Notes: generated by a model not told the origin, from the sequence alone. 64,000 bases of DNA from Caballeronia zhejiangensis (GCF_000698575.1 NZ_JFHD01000027.1:20263-84262); one strand, 5' to 3'; positions 44,919-53,523 are shown, counted from the stretch's first letter. Program-made: numbers and translations.

Positions 44919-45379
44919 TCCAACTGGACCGTGTCAGGTTGGTGGGCAGGCGGCGGTAGAATTGACAAAATTGCTTCGCCATCGCCACCGCTTCCCCGTC
45001 GCGATCAGCTGCGGAACACAGTAAGCTCGATTGTCCGCCAGCGTCGCAGTTCATCGCGGTATCTGGCAGGTAACCCGCAAGGGAAGCTGTTGGTCGAGCG
45101 GGTAAGAGAACGCGGAGAACGCGAACGGCGGCCTGTAATGGCTCGCATAGGGGTTCGTGCTTTGCCCCGACCTGAAAGGGTGAAGACTTCCGCACAGTGC
45201 AGTTGTCGCAGACCAGCCTTTAGATTCAACGAGGGGCAGCTTGCGAGTGACCGGTGGGGCTACGGTTCAGCGCCTCTCGCCGCAGCAATGAGGCGAATCA
45301 ACGATGTGACGTCTGCGAAGGTCGTATGAAGGCTGGTATGACCGGCGTCAGTATGACGCTTACTGCTGTGGGATTTGCT
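44919..45379. other. About 460 bp with no supported gene
   Basis: Several short frames exist on both strands, but none has a plausible start, motif or relative I recognise. There is no clear repeat or terminator. Confidence 0.4.
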
Positions 45380-45671
45380 GTGAGAGGCTACTGGGTTATC
45401 CTCGGAACTGAGGTCAACGATGCAGAGGCACAACAGGTCTAGGGCAATTGTGGTCGCCAATCGTCGAAAGTATCAGGCACAGTTGAAGTCCGTGGATGCC
45501 TCTGCTGTCCTCGTGGAAGGACGGGACATCAAGCGCGTGGTCGCCGTAGAGTTCCCATCTTACGAGGCGGCGAGATCGTGTTACGAAGATCCGACTTACC
45601 AGGAGGCGAGACGATACGCGCTTCAAGCCTCAAAGCGAGAACTGCTCATCCTGAAGGCAAATCTCGCTTAG
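45380..45671 (+). pseudogene. DUF1330-family gene with two frameshifts
   Basis: Three consecutive frames each carry a coherent part of one DUF1330 protein. The first, from the GTG at 45380, reads VRGYWVILGTEVNDAEAQQ. The second, about 45442-45468, reads GQLWSPIVE. The third, from 45468, reads KYQAQLKSVDASAVLVEGRD and runs to RELLILKANLA. Each step moves the frame back by one base, meaning two one-base deletions; the second is in an A run (GAAAG where GAAAAG is expected). The joined product would be about 98 residues, the usual length of this dimeric ferredoxin-like family. Either this is a decayed gene at the edge of cluster C or the sequence has two indel errors. The plus-strand frame from 45420 alone is not a functional start. 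Confidence 0.75.
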
Positions 45672-46272
45672 CAAGCACATGAAGGCGGTCGGGCCAGAGT
45701 GGCATATCGTGCCAGTCATTCGGAAATTCGCCGTTGCCGAGGACGACCAGGTTCGACTCGGGGACCTGACGTGTGATCTCTGAGTCGCATGAGAGCCACA
45801 GAATCGTTCTTCACTCTCGTTGATTGGATTTAACATAAAGGAATTTAGCGATTTTTCATTAGGAGTCCGAGTCATCGCTACGTGCATGGCTTGCCCATTG
45901 AGCGCGAGTCGGCAGCGTGGCATTCTATGTCGACGAAAGCGATCGTTACTGCATGTAAGCCGCACCTAGGAGGGGCGCCTATCCAGCCTGCGACGTCGCC
46001 GCCACTTGAATTCTTGAGCCATGCTGCCACGCTGCACCGACTTCGCGGTCTCCAGAGCACGGCATCTTGAAGCCAAGGATGCCGCCGAACGGACCGCGGG
46101 AAGCGTCAGACAGACACGAGAGGTTTCTTCCGAGCAGCTTCTGCTCTTCCGAGGTTGGCGAGCGCAGCCGGTCCGATGCTTGACCTCGCGGGACCGATAA
46201 AGTGTAAAAATTCGATCTCGCACGCGCGGGAAGATAACGATGGCCGGAGCCTAGCTGCCCTCTGGAGGCACC
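45672..46272. other. About 600 bp with no supported gene, junction to the conjugation region
   Basis: Short overlapping frames on both strands look random. This is the boundary between the catabolic load and the transfer backbone. I see no integrase, att-like repeat or IS end here. Confidence 0.4.
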
Positions 46273-46470
46273 ATGGAGCACGAAGGATTATACGGCGACG
46301 GCAAATGCTCAACTTGCTTCGCTGAACCGGCTAGCGAACTACACTTCTGTCCGAATATTGGACCCGGTTACGACGGCGACTACATATCGATGCTGTGCGA
46401 CTGCTGCGACCACTGCGCACAAGAGTGCGCCTGCACTGGCGACGAAGGGAAACCCGGCCGCGGCCGGTAG
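46273..46470 (+). CDS. Small cysteine-rich protein, unknown function
   Basis: A 65-residue protein with about ten cysteines, spaced as CSTC near the N-terminus, a single Cys in HFCP, and a dense MLCDCCDHCAQECACTG block near the end. This pattern suggests metal binding (zinc ribbon-like or metallothionein-like). GGAGG stands seven bases before the ATG, so it is probably translated. It stands alone before the transfer genes. I do not recognise a family. Confidence 0.55.
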   Translation: MEHEGLYGDGKCSTCFAEPASELHFCPNIGPGYDGDYISMLCDCCDHCAQECACTGDEGKPGRGR

Positions 46471-46643
46471 GGATCATCGGCGTTGGTGGGTGGTCTCGGC
46501 ACGATGGCAGCTGCGCCGGCGCCTCGTCTTCCATTCGCATGACATCTGCTCAGGGCAAACAAGAACATCGCGCGACACAAATTCTTACAAAGAAGACGGC
46601 GCAAGATTACTTAAAATTTCTAGTATTTGTCTAATCAAAGACA

Positions 46644-46934
46644 CTATCGAGGTGGTTTCCCGGTGCCACGCGCTTGTTGGACGATGCCCAGCATCCTTTC
46701 TGCAAACATGGTGATTTCTGCTGGCGTCATGAGTTCTGCCAGCGACATTTTCGAAATCGTCGAGTGGAGCGTCGGCAAGTCAGCATCGGCGCTGACTGTC
46801 AGTTGCGGAAATGTGGACTCGAGGCGAGCCACAAGCTCGGCGTTCAGCGGACGCCGGTTTTTTTCCGCAGCGGCCTTGAGCTCGTCGTAGAGCGGCCACG
46901 GCAAGCGATATTGAGAGCGATGCGTATCTTCCAT
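46644..46934 (-). CDS. Arc-family ribbon-helix-helix DNA-binding protein
   Basis: A 96-residue protein with an N-terminal Arc-like ribbon-helix-helix: the strand RSQYRLPWPLYDEL, then helices KAAAEKNRRPLNAELVARLE. The C-terminal half (LSTISKMSLAELMTPAEITMFAERM type) is helical and may oligomerise. The ATG at 46934 matches the start of the RHH strand; an upstream ATG at 46949 lacks a better ribosome site. It is divergent from a second RHH gene across an 82-bp region full of palindromes, so it probably represses itself and its neighbour, and perhaps the transfer operon. Confidence 0.75.
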   Translation of the reverse strand: MEDTHRSQYRLPWPLYDELKAAAEKNRRPLNAELVARLESTFPQLTVSADADLPTLHSTISKMSLAELMTPAEITMFAERMLGIVQQARGTGKPPR

Positions 46935-46957
46935 AGTTAAATTTGACACTACTCAGG

Positions 46958-46995
46958 CACTATCGTATAGTGACTATAAGTCACTGGATAGTGAC
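46958..46995. promoter_or_regulatory. Overlapping palindromic operators between two RHH regulator genes
   Basis: Two overlapping inverted repeats are visible: CACTAT-CGT-ATAGTG (46958-46972) and AGTGACT-ATA-AGTCACT (46969-46985). The half-site ATAGTGAC recurs at 46967-46974 and 46988-46995. Tandem short half-sites are the usual target of Arc/MetJ-type dimers binding side by side. The block sits between the divergent starts and should overlap both promoters. Confidence 0.65.
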
Positions 46996-47016
46996 GCAGA
47001 CAACGAGGGAGAAAGG

Positions 47017-47205
47017 ATGGGCGAATCCGTTCGATCGCAGTATCGAATTCCCAAGGAACTCAACGATTGGCTCAGTTCGCGCGCCAAAGCCGAAGAGCGG
47101 TCTAAAAACGCTCAACTGGTCGTTGAACTCAGGACCCGTATGCGGGAAACAACTCACCTGCAGACCGGCCCGATAATCGAGTGTGATCAAACAAAAGGCG
47201 ACTGA
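47017..47205 (+). CDS. Short Arc-family ribbon-helix-helix regulator
   Basis: A 62-residue protein: the RHH strand SVRSQYRIPKELNDWL, then helices SSRAKAEERSKNAQLVVELRTRM. It shares the RSQYR(I/L)P strand with the divergent gene, so the two may bind the same or overlapping sites. GAGAAAGG precedes the ATG. It lies directly upstream of virB2, and an upstream Arc-type protein is a likely repressor of the mating-pair-formation operon. Confidence 0.75.
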   Translation: MGESVRSQYRIPKELNDWLSSRAKAEERSKNAQLVVELRTRMRETTHLQTGPIIECDQTKGD

Positions 47206-47318
47206 GTAGGCCTTCCCTACTCGATCAGCCCAAATTCTAATATTAGTACTACTTATAAATAGTTGAAATCCGCCAAGAATCGATGAACATTGACGTTTAA
47301 CTCATGCGAGGGCGAAAC

Positions 47319-47687
47319 ATGCAAGTTCAGAACTCAAACCAATCCGCTCGAACCCACAAGGTCGATAGACTGGACATGGTGCTCGACTTGACGGCTAACG
47401 CCTGTGTAATCACCCTGCTCCTCCTCCCGCAGTTCGCCCACGCACAAGACGCCTCCGGAACGTTCGGCGGGATCACTGCCTTTTTGAGGTCGGTTACGCA
47501 ACTGCTCATTTATGAGTGGGGTTACTACATCGGCATCATCACCTTGGCGATCCAAGGATACCGCTGGAAGACCGGCCGCATCGACCTCATGACGCTCGGC
47601 GGTTGGGGTCTCGGTATTGGCCTCGTTTTCTTCGCGCCGAACATCGTCTCCGATCTCAAAGCGCGCTCGGCAGGAACGATCGTATGA
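47319..47687 (+). CDS. virB2: VirB2/TrbC-family T4SS pilin
   Basis: A 122-residue prepilin from the ATG at 47319 (another ATG is five codons upstream). It has a long N-terminal signal region ending at about FAHAQ, then two hydrophobic segments joined by a short basic loop (GYRWKTGR), the classic VirB2 layout. It forms the conjugative pilus. It is the first gene of the virB operon, and its stop overlaps the virB3 start by four bases. Confidence 0.85.
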   Translation: MQVQNSNQSARTHKVDRLDMVLDLTANACVITLLLLPQFAHAQDASGTFGGITAFLRSVTQLLIYEWGYYIGIITLAIQGYRWKTGRIDLMTLGGWGLGIGLVFFAPNIVSDLKARSAGTIV

Positions 47688-47986
47688 GTGCCGACGAGCA
47701 ACTCCATGACGATGAGGGGGAATCGCTCGTCGCTGCGATGACCCGACCCACGATGATTGGCGGGTTGACGCTCGCAAGTCTCGCGATGAGCTTCTACATT
47801 CCAGGCATGGCCGCGATGATCGCGCGCTCGGTGGTGCCCGCCATCGCCGTCCCCTTCTTGCTGCTTGGTAGCTACCTGGTCTGCCTCAAAGACGTCTATC
47901 TATTCGACATTCTGGCTGCCGCAACACACCTGAAGACGTGCCCGAACAAACGCTTCTGGAGATGCAGACGCTATGCGCCTCGTTGA
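47684..47986 (+). CDS. virB3: VirB3-family T4SS inner-membrane protein
   Basis: A 100-residue protein with the VirB3 pattern: a short hydrophilic N-terminus with the conserved MTRPTMIGG, then two adjacent hydrophobic segments (about residues 25-60) and a basic C-terminus. ATGA overlap with virB2 and a 14-base overlap with virB4 indicate strong coupling. VirB3 assists pilus assembly together with the VirB4 ATPase. Confidence 0.88.
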   Translation: MSADEQLHDDEGESLVAAMTRPTMIGGLTLASLAMSFYIPGMAAMIARSVVPAIAVPFLLLGSYLVCLKDVYLFDILAAATHLKTCPNKRFWRCRRYAPR

Positions 47987-50648
47987 CGTTCTGAAAGAGA
48001 AGTTTGACATGTCGCTGTCGATGCCGCTGCCTGACGGGGCAGCTCTCGATGACAAGGAAATGGCGGCAAGCGACATGATCCCGTACAGCGTGCATTACGA
48101 CGACGAAACCATCATCACGAAGGATGATGGTCTGGTGCAGGTCATTGAACTTGATGGCCTGTACTTCGAGTCGTTCAGCGCAGCGCAAATCAAGCAATTC
48201 GAGCGCCGGCGTAACACAGTCCTGCGCTCCATCGCGAACAGCGACCGCGGAGTGTACGTTCACTTGATCCGTCGCAAGATCAATCAGTACCCGGAGGGAG
48301 ACGGCGGCACATGGTTCGCGCGACGCTTCAATGCAGCGTGGAGAGAGCGCTATATGAGGCGTTCGTTCTACGTGAACAAGATCTACATCAGCATTGTTCG
48401 TAACCGATTTCGACAGGGCGCGCCCGGCCTCTTGGACCGCGTCTTCTCGCTGGCATCGGGTGCGAAGGCGTCGGTCGAGAACCTAGAGTCATTCGAGGAG
48501 CAAGCGAAGGATCTGAACGAAGCCACCAACCTTGTTGTGCAGACTCTGTCAGGATACGGTGCTCGCAAGCTGTGTGTCCAGCGCCGGCCGGGATTCGCCA
48601 TTGGCAACGTGGGTGCGGTTGACGCACAGGCGGCGATCGAGCGATTCGATCTAAGCTGGCGAGATTTTCAGGCGCGGTATGGCTTGCGCGACGTGTACGA
48701 CCGAGAGGAGGTAGATGACTATCTCGGCGAGGACTATTCGGAAATCGCTGGTTTCTTCCACTATCTCATCAATCTGGAAGATGAACGAGTGCCCGTCACG
48801 GATGTGCAGCTCGACCGTACGCTTGCCGTGTCGTGGCTCGATTTTAAGGTAGTCGGAAACGTGATGGCCGTGCAGAACCTGAGTGGAACGCGGGCCGGCG
48901 CCGTACTGAGCATGGCTGAATGGCCAGCACGCACGCGGTCCCGCATGCTCAACGAGTTTTTGAAGCAACCTGTCGAATACATCGTCACACAGTCGTTCTT
49001 CTTCAGCGACCGCATCACTGCCGAGCACGATATGAAGCAGGAACGGCGGCGTCTCGTGGTCAACGACCGCGAGGGCGGTGCGGACGAGGACAAAAAGGAA
49101 ATTACGGATGGTCTGCGCGATCTGACGAGCGGCCGAGCTGTCAATGGCCTCCATCACCTGACGATTCTCGCCCATGTGCCGGCTACGACGGCGCACGCCG
49201 ATCCTGTTCGGAACAAAACGCAAACGATTGCGGATCTCGATAAAGCAGTTGCGCTGCTCAAAAAATCGTTCGTGAACCTTGGGGTCAAGGCAGTGCGCGA
49301 GTGGTTCGCTGTTGAGACGTTTTTCTGGTCGCAGCTTCCTGGCCAAGCGCAGCACTTCATCGGCCGGCGCGGCAAGATCAAGTCCGGCAATTTTGCAGGG
49401 TTTGCATCACTGCATAACTACGCAGTTGGAAAAATTGACGGCAACCTATGGGGGCCGGCGATCATGGCCTTTGAAACGGAAAGCGGTACAGCCTATTACT
49501 TCAACTTCCATCGCGAAATGGAAGGGATGGTTGCCGGTCATATGGCCCTGACTGCGGACACCGGCGCGGGCAAGACAACTTTGCTGTCGGCATTGATAGC
49601 TATGGCGGACAAGGCGCGTCCGCGCGTGTTCTGGTTCGACAATCGAGAGGGCGCGAAGGTATTCATGCGCGGCATGGGTGGACAGCACACTACGTTGTCG
49701 GTGCACGGCAACACAGGCTGGAACCCCTTCAGGCTTCCCGACTCGCCGGAAAACCGCCTGTACCTGGTCGAGTTGATGACGTTGATGCGCACGTGCTACG
49801 GCGGCAAGCTCACTTCCGACGACATCGAGCGATTCAAGAAAGCTGTCCACGAAAACTACGACGTCCTGCCTGTCCAAGATCGCCGTTTGCGCAATGTCGC
49901 ATGGTGCTTCGGGCAGGGCGAGCTGGCGAAGGACATGCGGATTTGGCACGGCGTCAATGGTGCAGAGGGTGGTGCCAACCGGGGCGTGTTCGATAACGAG
50001 CACGACAGCATCGACCTTGCGCAGTGTCGGCACTACTGCTTCGAAATGCGCCAGCTCATCAAGGACGGCGTTGCACGTCCCGAGCTGCCCGTCGTGCTGA
50101 GCTATCCGTTCCACCGCATCGAGCAGTCGATGAACGGCGAGCCGTTTATTCTCGTGCTTGAGGAAGGTCAAAACCTCGTCAAACACGCGTATTGGCGTGA
50201 AAAGATAGACAGCTACATCATGCAAATCCGCCGTAAAAACGGCCTGCTCATTTTCGTCACGCCTGACGCGAAGTATCTCTACTGCGAAACCGATTCGATC
50301 CAGAAGCAAACGGCGACCAAGATTTATTTGCCAAACGGCGAGGCCAGTAAGGTTGATCTCGTGGATCACCTCGGTCTTACGGACGGTGAGTTCGATTTCG
50401 TTCACGACACTCCGCCCGAAAGCTTTCAGTTCCTGATACGGCGAGGTAGTGAGTCGATCCGCGTCAAGTTCGATCTGTCCGATCTGCCCGAGTTCATCCC
50501 CGTGCTGTCCTCGAACGACAAGGGCGTTGCGCTCATGGAGCGAATCATCAGTGAACTGGGAACCGACGATCCGGAACAGTGGGTGCCGGAGTTTATGCAG
50601 CGTGCGATTGCCGAGAACACGCACAACCTCAAGAGAAAAGGAGCGTGA
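47973..50648 (+). CDS. virB4: VirB4-family T4SS ATPase
   Basis: An 891-residue VirB4/TrwK-type ATPase with a CagE_TrbE_VirB N-terminal domain and a RecA-like C-terminal ATPase. Walker A, LTADTGAGKTTLLSAL, is near residues 525-540. The Walker B region reads FILVLEEGQNL, so the usual Asp-Glu pair is Glu-Glu. It energises pilus biogenesis and substrate transfer. The long N-terminal domain begins a few residues after the end of virB3, and the stop overlaps one possible GTG start of virB5. Confidence 0.9.
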   Translation: MRLVDVLKEKFDMSLSMPLPDGAALDDKEMAASDMIPYSVHYDDETIITKDDGLVQVIELDGLYFESFSAAQIKQFERRRNTVLRSIANSDRGVYVHLIRRKINQYPEGDGGTWFARRFNAAWRERYMRRSFYVNKIYISIVRNRFRQGAPGLLDRVFSLASGAKASVENLESFEEQAKDLNEATNLVVQTLSGYGARKLCVQRRPGFAIGNVGAVDAQAAIERFDLSWRDFQARYGLRDVYDREEVDDYLGEDYSEIAGFFHYLINLEDERVPVTDVQLDRTLAVSWLDFKVVGNVMAVQNLSGTRAGAVLSMAEWPARTRSRMLNEFLKQPVEYIVTQSFFFSDRITAEHDMKQERRRLVVNDREGGADEDKKEITDGLRDLTSGRAVNGLHHLTILAHVPATTAHADPVRNKTQTIADLDKAVALLKKSFVNLGVKAVREWFAVETFFWSQLPGQAQHFIGRRGKIKSGNFAGFASLHNYAVGKIDGNLWGPAIMAFETESGTAYYFNFHREMEGMVAGHMALTADTGAGKTTLLSALIAMADKARPRVFWFDNREGAKVFMRGMGGQHTTLSVHGNTGWNPFRLPDSPENRLYLVELMTLMRTCYGGKLTSDDIERFKKAVHENYDVLPVQDRRLRNVAWCFGQGELAKDMRIWHGVNGAEGGANRGVFDNEHDSIDLAQCRHYCFEMRQLIKDGVARPELPVVLSYPFHRIEQSMNGEPFILVLEEGQNLVKHAYWREKIDSYIMQIRRKNGLLIFVTPDAKYLYCETDSIQKQTATKIYLPNGEASKVDLVDHLGLTDGEFDFVHDTPPESFQFLIRRGSESIRVKFDLSDLPEFIPVLSSNDKGVALMERIISELGTDDPEQWVPEFMQRAIAENTHNLKRKGA

Positions 50649-50650
50649 AC

Positions 50651-51313
50651 GTGAAAAATGCGCTTTTAGCCCTCGCTGCAGCCGCCTCGTTCAGTGTTTC
50701 GGTGCCAACCTACGCCACGGGCATTCCGACGTTCGATGCGGCGAGCTTTCTGCAACTGCAGCAGCAGCTTACGCAACTACAGGATCAGTACAAAACGCTC
50801 AAAGATCAGTACGCGGCGATCACCGGTACCTATGGTCGTGGTTCGATCGGGCTGAACCAGTCGATCAGTGCGGCATCGGTCGTGCCGGGGTCGTGGCAGG
50901 AAGTTGTTTCGCAGCAGCAAGGCGGGGCATTTGGCTCGAAGCAGGGTTTCTACGAGAAGCTCATCAACACGATGCCACCGGATCTCTTCGCGGATCCGCA
51001 GGCGCAAAGCGCCACGACTTACAAGATGAGCACGGATTCGGTTCGGGCAGCATTAGCGGGCGGCGACTCGTTGTACTCGGAGGTTCAAGCGCACCTCAAC
51101 AACCTGTCGGTGCTGAGTGCGCAGGTCGATACGACAACGAACATCAAAGACGCGCAGGATTTGCAGAACCGCATTTCAAGCGAGAACGGCATGCTGTCGA
51201 GCGCGATGGCAAAACTCAACGCGATGAACATGAACCTTCAAGCGAACCTAGTGAACCAGCAGAACCAAGCGACGGCCGCGACACAGAAGTATTTCCGTCG
51301 CACGGGCCCATAA
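50651..51313 (+). CDS. virB5: VirB5-family minor pilin / adhesin
   Basis: A 220-residue secreted protein: the signal peptide has hydrophobic residues 4-15 and an AYA-like site (VPTYATG), followed by a long coiled-coil-rich body (LQLQQQLTQLQDQYKTLKDQ; Gln- and Leu-rich). This helical, Gln-rich layout and its place after virB4 mark VirB5/TrwJ, the pilus-tip component. The start is the GTG at 50651 with AAGGAG upstream; a GTG at 50645 is an alternative. Confidence 0.85.
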   Translation: MKNALLALAAAASFSVSVPTYATGIPTFDAASFLQLQQQLTQLQDQYKTLKDQYAAITGTYGRGSIGLNQSISAASVVPGSWQEVVSQQQGGAFGSKQGFYEKLINTMPPDLFADPQAQSATTYKMSTDSVRAALAGGDSLYSEVQAHLNNLSVLSAQVDTTTNIKDAQDLQNRISSENGMLSSAMAKLNAMNMNLQANLVNQQNQATAATQKYFRRTGP

Positions 51314-51406
51314 CCAGTTCTCACTTGAGACAAGACGAAATTCCCCGAGAGATACGTCATGAAAATGCTCGCGTTCCTTCCCGTCTTCATTCTTCTTTGC
51401 CCAACG

Positions 51407-51568
51407 ATGAAGGTTGCGAAGAAGGGATGGCGCTTGGTCGCCGTGCTATTTGTCATATCCCTCATGAGCGGGTGCGCAAACTCGTCGAACAAGTTTGACA
51501 AGTCGCCATGCGCCTGCAACTTCCAGCCGATCAACACGGGTAGCTACGGGAGCAAAACGAATGCGTAA
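51407..51568 (+). CDS. virB7: VirB7/TrwH-like outer-membrane lipoprotein
   Basis: A small lipoprotein of 53 residues, with a lipobox LMSGC after a 17-residue hydrophobic stretch that starts after KKGW. The mature part contains CNFQPINTGSYG, similar to the PxN segment by which VirB7/TrwH joins VirB9. The frame is open from an ATG at 51359, which would add an extra hydrophobic stretch; the shorter start gives a classic lipoprotein signal, although its Shine-Dalgarno is poor. VirB7 anchors the outer-membrane core with VirB9 and VirB10. Confidence 0.7.
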   Translation: MKVAKKGWRLVAVLFVISLMSGCANSSNKFDKSPCACNFQPINTGSYGSKTNA

Positions 51569-51962
51569 CCTTCATTGGATGCTCGTTTCGGGGGCCGCCG
51601 TGGTCATCGCAATTGGCGGGGCCGTTTATTACTTTTTCCCGATGCAGCCAGCGGATCAGGCTGCAACACTTCCTAACGAAACCCGATCACCGTCGAACGA
51701 TAGTCGCATGCTCGTGGTGCCGGCCGGTAACCCCTTGTTGACCGCCGATGCAAATCAGTTTGGTAGGTGGGTTCCCTCGTATCCGATTCGATGTGGCGAA
51801 ATCGTCTTCGAAAGGGGCAACTCTAAAGCGCCGAATTTTTCGTTCTGCATCGGCGAAATAAGAAAGCGTGTCACCACGGCGACGGGTTATCAATTAAATC
51901 ATGATGACGTGGTGGACTCTCGCGTCGCGGCGCATTGGCACGAAATTACGGGAGCCAAATAG
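51561..51962 (+). CDS. Unknown exported or membrane-anchored protein between virB7 and virB6
   Basis: A 133-residue protein with one N-terminal hydrophobic segment (residues 6-27, ending YYFFPM) and a soluble remainder with two cysteines (PIRCGEIVFE and FSFCIGE) that could form a disulfide. The ATG overlaps the end of virB7 by 8 bases. I do not recognise it. Its place in the operon suggests a periplasmic accessory factor of the T4SS, possibly an entry-exclusion or lineage-specific protein; exclusion genes are often found near virB5-virB6 in R388-like plasmids. Confidence 0.65.
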   Translation: MRNLHWMLVSGAAVVIAIGGAVYYFFPMQPADQAATLPNETRSPSNDSRMLVVPAGNPLLTADANQFGRWVPSYPIRCGEIVFERGNSKAPNFSFCIGEIRKRVTTATGYQLNHDDVVDSRVAAHWHEITGAK

Positions 51963-51963
51963 C

Positions 51964-52824
51964 ATGGCCGACATGTCCTTACAAGGCTTGGTCGGTGCAG
52001 CAGACGGCGTTACCCAGTCATTCTTGTCGCAAACGTATCCGGCCATTGCGGGGGCGATCTCAGCGCCGATCTACTTCGCAGCCGTGCTCTACTGGGCCCT
52101 GTTTGGTTACAAAGTATACGCGGGGTACGCCTCGATCCAGTGGAGAGACCTCTTGGCGAAAGCCGTCATGACCGTAGCTGTTTTTGGGACGCTCAATTGG
52201 GGCGGCCTGGCGCAGGCGCTCTATTCTGCGTTCGTGTCGTTTATGGAGGGCGCAGCTGCAACGGTCATGGCCGGCAAGCCAACGGCGCAAATGCTGGACG
52301 CACTCTGGAATAACGTGGAAGCAGTGTCAGAGCGGCTTCGCTCTGTCGACTTTTATCAGTTCGCGATGATCTGCGACGGCATTCTCTTGTTCGTCATGAA
52401 CTGCGTTCTGTTCGTCCTCGCACTCGTGTACATGACGATAGCCAAGTTTGGACTCGCGATCACGATGGTGCTCTGCCCGCTGTTTATCGGCTTTCTCATG
52501 TTTCCCGAAACGCGGCAATGGTTCATCAATTGGGTGAGCAAGATGCTGACCTTCTGCTTGATGTACATCCTCGTGATTGCGATCGTTCGCTTCGGCTTCC
52601 TCGCGTTTGGTGACGCTATCGACACAGCGGGCAAGGTGGCGCAATCCGATGGATTGGCGACCAGCGAGCAAACTGCGCAGCTCGTCATCGTGGAAGGCGT
52701 GTTGATCTTGTTCATGTTGGGAGTCAGAGGCTGGGCGTCTGCGTTGGCGGGAGGAGCGTCGTCGTCCACAGGCGCCCTGGTGATGGTCGCCCGCATGGTG
52801 CTCGCGAAAGGAGCAGGGAAATGA
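51964..52824 (+). CDS. virB6: VirB6-family polytopic T4SS inner-membrane protein
   Basis: A 286-residue TrbL/VirB6-family protein with about six hydrophobic segments. The central region has the conserved pattern MTIAKFGLAITMVLCPLFIG and Trp-rich motifs (QWFINWVSKM). It forms part of the inner-membrane channel. The start at 51964 lies 1 base past the previous stop; the stop overlaps virB8 by four bases. Confidence 0.87.
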   Translation: MADMSLQGLVGAADGVTQSFLSQTYPAIAGAISAPIYFAAVLYWALFGYKVYAGYASIQWRDLLAKAVMTVAVFGTLNWGGLAQALYSAFVSFMEGAAATVMAGKPTAQMLDALWNNVEAVSERLRSVDFYQFAMICDGILLFVMNCVLFVLALVYMTIAKFGLAITMVLCPLFIGFLMFPETRQWFINWVSKMLTFCLMYILVIAIVRFGFLAFGDAIDTAGKVAQSDGLATSEQTAQLVIVEGVLILFMLGVRGWASALAGGASSSTGALVMVARMVLAKGAGK

Positions 52825-53498
52825 AATCTCTCGGAAAAGGGACCTTCGCGGGCGACGAGTCGACGCGCCGTACGCAGCTGGGCGGCTCGAACAAGCTCAA
52901 ACAGGAGCGCAACCGTGCGTACCTTTTCATCGGATTGCTGCTGTTCGTAATCGGCGGCATGGCAAGCGCAATCACCGTGCTCGCCAACATTCACACCGTC
53001 ATTCCTGTTGTCTCGGTGCTCGACGCGAATGGTCACGTTGTGAAACAACAGGTTGTCAACAAGGAAGCGATATCCGGGCAGGAGAGCTTCGTTCAGAGCC
53101 AGGTGTACGACTTCATCATGTACTGCAACACGTTCGACCCGGACTGGCGGCAGCGCTTCGCTGATCTGTGTCGGCTGCATTCGACGCAATCGATCGCCAC
53201 TCAGTATGACGCGGAAACCAGCGCCGACAACGCGAACAACCCCTACTACCAACTCGGCCAGGGTGGCCGTCGCTACCCGAAGATCACCGGCATTACGTCG
53301 CTCGGCAAGGATGCCTATCAGGTTTCGTTCCAATCAATTACGGAGAAGCCGGGCAGCCCGCCGAAGATCGACTACTACACGGCGCTCGTCCGTTACACCT
53401 TCACGTTTAAACCGCTCGCATTGGGCGACCGCTGGGAAAACGCCCTTGGTTACGCCACAACCGCATATCGAAAGGATCAAGAGCTGAGCCGCCAGTAA
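52821..53498 (+). CDS. virB8: VirB8-family T4SS inner-membrane assembly factor
   Basis: A 225-residue bitopic protein: a cytoplasmic N-terminus of about 33 residues, one TM (AYLFIGLLLFVIGGMASAI), and a periplasmic NTF2-like domain of about 160 residues (SQVYDFIMYCNTFDPDWRQR to VRYTFTFKP). This is the VirB8/TrwG layout. It nucleates complex assembly by contacting VirB9 and VirB10. It is translationally coupled to virB6. Confidence 0.9.
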   Translation: MKSLGKGTFAGDESTRRTQLGGSNKLKQERNRAYLFIGLLLFVIGGMASAITVLANIHTVIPVVSVLDANGHVVKQQVVNKEAISGQESFVQSQVYDFIMYCNTFDPDWRQRFADLCRLHSTQSIATQYDAETSADNANNPYYQLGQGGRRYPKITGITSLGKDAYQVSFQSITEKPGSPPKIDYYTALVRYTFTFKPLALGDRWENALGYATTAYRKDQELSRQ

Positions 53499-53523
53499 CA
53501 CGCTCCGCGCGAGGAATCAGACC

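Noticed and set aside
45420..45671. 83-codon gene starting at the ATG at 45420
   Set aside because: Its first 15 or so codons do not fit DUF1330, while the proper N-terminus is found upstream in two other frames; it is the 3' part of a frameshifted gene.
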